DNA from: Sphingobium soli
GTDB taxonomy: Bacteria; Pseudomonadota; Alphaproteobacteria; Sphingomonadales; Sphingomonadaceae
DNA: 64,000 nt
Assembly (NCBI RefSeq): GCF_020782245.1
Contig: NZ_JAJGNP010000005.1
Coordinates: 62,001-126,000, forward strand
Direction of reading: 5' to 3'
A program made the translations under genes and the position numbers. The notes beneath the pieces are model-generated. The model saw nothing but the letters and a program-made list of their open reading frames with translations. It was not told the origin of the DNA and searched no databases. This document shows, piece after piece, positions 62,193 through 64,000 of the stretch (positions within the stretch are counted from its first letter, which is position 1; each line of letters opens with the position of its first letter).

Positions 62193-64000
62193 ATGGCGCA
62201 GGACGGTCCGAAAATCGACGATGATGCGCCGGTGCCGGGCGTTGCCCCCTATGACGGACCGGCGGGCGGCTGGGGCGCGCTGCGCGGCGTGGCCGTCGCG
62301 ATCAAGGACCAGATGGGGGCCAGCGCCGACACCCGCGCCTTGCTCCAGATGAACCAGCCCGACGGTTTCGACTGTCCCGGCTGCGCCTGGCCCGACCCGC
62401 GCCACACATCCTCCTTCGAATTTTGCGAAAATGGCGCGAAGGCCGTCACCTGGGAAGCGACACCCAAGCGCGTCGACCCCGACTTTTTCGCCAGCCACAG
62501 CGTATCGGACCTGTGGGACTGGAGCGATCACCGGCTGGAAGATGCCGGCCGTCTTACCCAGCCGCTGCGCTATGATCCGGCAACCGATCATTATACGCCG
62601 ATCGGCTGGGACGAAGCGATGGCGCGGATCGGCGCCGGTCTCAACGCGCTCGACCATGCCGACAGGGCCGAATTCTACTGTTCGGGCCGCGCCTCGAACG
62701 AAGCGGCCTTTCTCTACCAGCTGTTCGCCCGCGCCTTTGGCACCAACAATTTCCCCGATTGCTCCAACATGTGTCATGAGGCGACGAGCGTCGGCCTCGC
62801 CAAATCGATCGGCCTTGGCAAGGGGTCGGTAACGCTGGAGGATTTCGACCATGCCGATGCGATCTTCTGCATCGGCCATAATCCGGGCACCAACCATCCG
62901 CGCATGCTTTCGACACTGGCGGCGGCGGCCAAGCGCGGCGCGCCGATCATCGTCGCCAATCCGATGCGTGAACGGGGCCTGGAACGCTTCAAGTCGCCCC
63001 AGCACCCCACCGAAATGCTGGCCCCCGGCGCGACGCGGCTGGCGTCGGCCTATCATCAGGTGAGGGTCGGCGGCGACCTGCCGATGGTGCAGGGAATCAT
63101 GAAGGCCCTGTTCGCCGCCGATGCCGCCGACCTGGCGGCCGATGGCGCGGGCCTGATCGACCGCACCTTCATCGCCGAGCATACCGTCGGTTATGAAGCC
63201 CTGCGCGCCGAGGTGGAGGCGCAGGACTGGGCCGCGCTCGAACAGGGCAGCGGCCTCACCCGCGCGGCGATGGAAAGCATGGCGCAGGTCTATGCCAAGG
63301 CCCGCAATGTCATCATCTGCTATGGCATGGGCATCACCCAGCATCGCCACGGCACGCAAAATGTGCAGCAGATCGCCAATCTGTTGCTGCTGCGCGGCAA
63401 TTTCGGCCGTCCGGGGGCGGGCATCTGCCCCTTGCGCGGTCACAGCAATGTGCAGGGCGACCGCACCGTCGGCATCACCGAAGCACCCGGCGAAGACATG
63501 CTGGCCCGGCTGGACGCCCGCTTCGGCATCACCAGCCCGCGCAAACATGGCCATAACGCGGTCGATGCTCTGGCGGCGATGGCATCGGGCGAGGCGCGCG
63601 CGCTCATCGCGCTGGGCGGCAATCTCGCCGTCGCCATGCCCGACCCGCAGGCCTGTTTCGCCGCCTTCCGCAAACTCGACTTGGCCGTCCACATCCTCAC
63701 CAAATTCAACCGCTCCTGCCTGCTCCCTGCGCGCGAAACCATCATCCTGCCCTGCCTTGGCCGCACCGAACTCGACATGCAGGCGGGCGGCCCGCAATGG
63801 GTTACGGTGGAAGACAGCATGTCGATGGTCCACGCCTCGCGCGGGCGGCTCAAGCCAGCCTCGGACGATCTGAAATCGGAACCCGCCATCGTCGCCGCCA
63901 TGGCGAAGGCGACGCTGCCCGCCAGCCCGATCGACTGGGACGGCTTGGTCGCCGATTATGACCGCATCCGCGACGGGATCGCCGCGGTCTATCCCGACTT
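62193..64000 (+). CDS. FdhF/YdeP-type molybdopterin oxidoreductase, cut by the window end
   Basis: The first 602 residues are visible and the frame is open to the end. The N terminus has FDCPGCAWPDP and FCENGAKAVTWE, which may hold a 4Fe-4S or similar site. Core motifs include SGRASNEAAFLYQLFARAFGTNNFPDCSNMCHEATS (a Cys in place of selenocysteine, likely Mo ligand), ICYGMGITQHRHGT and LLLRGNFGRPGAGICPLRGHSNVQGDRT. Such FdhF/YdeP proteins are formate-dehydrogenase-like, with unclear substrates. The C-terminal dinucleotide-binding domain lies outside the window. Confidence 0.9.
   Translation, partial: MAQDGPKIDDDAPVPGVAPYDGPAGGWGALRGVAVAIKDQMGASADTRALLQMNQPDGFDCPGCAWPDPRHTSSFEFCENGAKAVTWEATPKRVDPDFFASHSVSDLWDWSDHRLEDAGRLTQPLRYDPATDHYTPIGWDEAMARIGAGLNALDHADRAEFYCSGRASNEAAFLYQLFARAFGTNNFPDCSNMCHEATSVGLAKSIGLGKGSVTLEDFDHADAIFCIGHNPGTNHPRMLSTLAAAAKRGAPIIVANPMRERGLERFKSPQHPTEMLAPGATRLASAYHQVRVGGDLPMVQGIMKALFAADAADLAADGAGLIDRTFIAEHTVGYEALRAEVEAQDWAALEQGSGLTRAAMESMAQVYAKARNVIICYGMGITQHRHGTQNVQQIANLLLLRGNFGRPGAGICPLRGHSNVQGDRTVGITEAPGEDMLARLDARFGITSPRKHGHNAVDALAAMASGEARALIALGGNLAVAMPDPQACFAAFRKLDLAVHILTKFNRSCLLPARETIILPCLGRTELDMQAGGPQWVTVEDSMSMVHASRGRLKPASDDLKSEPAIVAAMAKATLPASPIDWDGLVADYDRIRDGIAAVYPD

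Overview
The window is a GC-rich, densely packed stretch of an alphaproteobacterial chromosome, most likely from a sphingomonad (Sphingobium/Sphingomonas type). The pointers are the ChvG-HprK-RapZ-EIIA-HPr block, the rpsP/rimM/trmD/rplS/ffh region, a fused ThiS-ThiG, a DUF6456 protein, KpsC/KpsS capsule proteins and abundant palindromic interspersed repeats. The genus is an inference from gene content and style, not from a marker sequence.

Layout. 0-2.3 kb: end of a ChvG-like sensor kinase, then hprK, rapZ, a mannose-type EIIA and HPr, which together form a regulatory PTS. 2.3-7.4 kb: exported and membrane proteins, an RNA methyltransferase and an MFS transporter. 7.5-13.6 kb (minus strand): ffh, rpsP, rimM, then an inserted vapB-vapC-serine hydrolase block, then trmD and rplS. 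13.9-14.9 kb: an AT-rich GT61-like glycosyltransferase that looks acquired. 15-22.3 kb: APC permease, TonB-C-like protein, dapF, mtaB, ftsY, a YciB-type protein, sodB and a hemerythrin-like protein. 22.3-28.2 kb (minus): a chemoreceptor, small proteins, a 2Fe-2S protein, a J-domain protein, a TPR/TonB-C protein, the RNase P RNA and an amidase. 28.3-33.7 kb (minus): cheA-cheW-cheY-cheB-cheR. 33.8-38.6 kb: lipoprotein, mscL, lemA, two TPM-domain proteins, Nudix, DUF6456 and XRE genes. 38.7-45.3 kb: GT4, a truncated NasA-like molybdopterin protein, and modA/modB/modC with a HAD phosphatase between modA and modB. 45.4-54.3 kb: a polysaccharide/capsule region (rmlB, a GT2-GT4-DUF4214 fusion, tRNA-Gln, sterol-desaturase-like, KpsS, KpsC, GT4). 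54.4-59.3 kb: HIT, a CoA-transferase operon with two genes inserted between its subunits, a divergent LysR and thiSG. 59.4-64 kb: aroQ, accB, accC, an ArsC-like protein and the start of an FdhF/YdeP-type oxidoreductase.

How the parts work together. The first block probably couples envelope stress sensing and nitrogen/carbon status through phosphorylation of HPr. Chemotaxis genes form one minus-strand operon with no flagellar genes in view. The Mod transporter would feed molybdenum cofactor synthesis, and two molybdopterin proteins are encoded here, one of which appears to lack the Mo-ligand cysteine and the C-terminal cofactor domain. The glycan genes look like part of a dispersed surface polysaccharide system.

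The features most worth a second look are the degenerate NasA-like protein, a palindromic repeat inserted in frame inside mtaB, the CheA with a second CheW-like domain and a receiver-like tail without the acceptor Asp, the translationally coupled vapBC-hydrolase insert splitting a ribosomal operon, and the split scoA/scoB operon. No CRISPR array, prophage, transposase or rRNA was seen.
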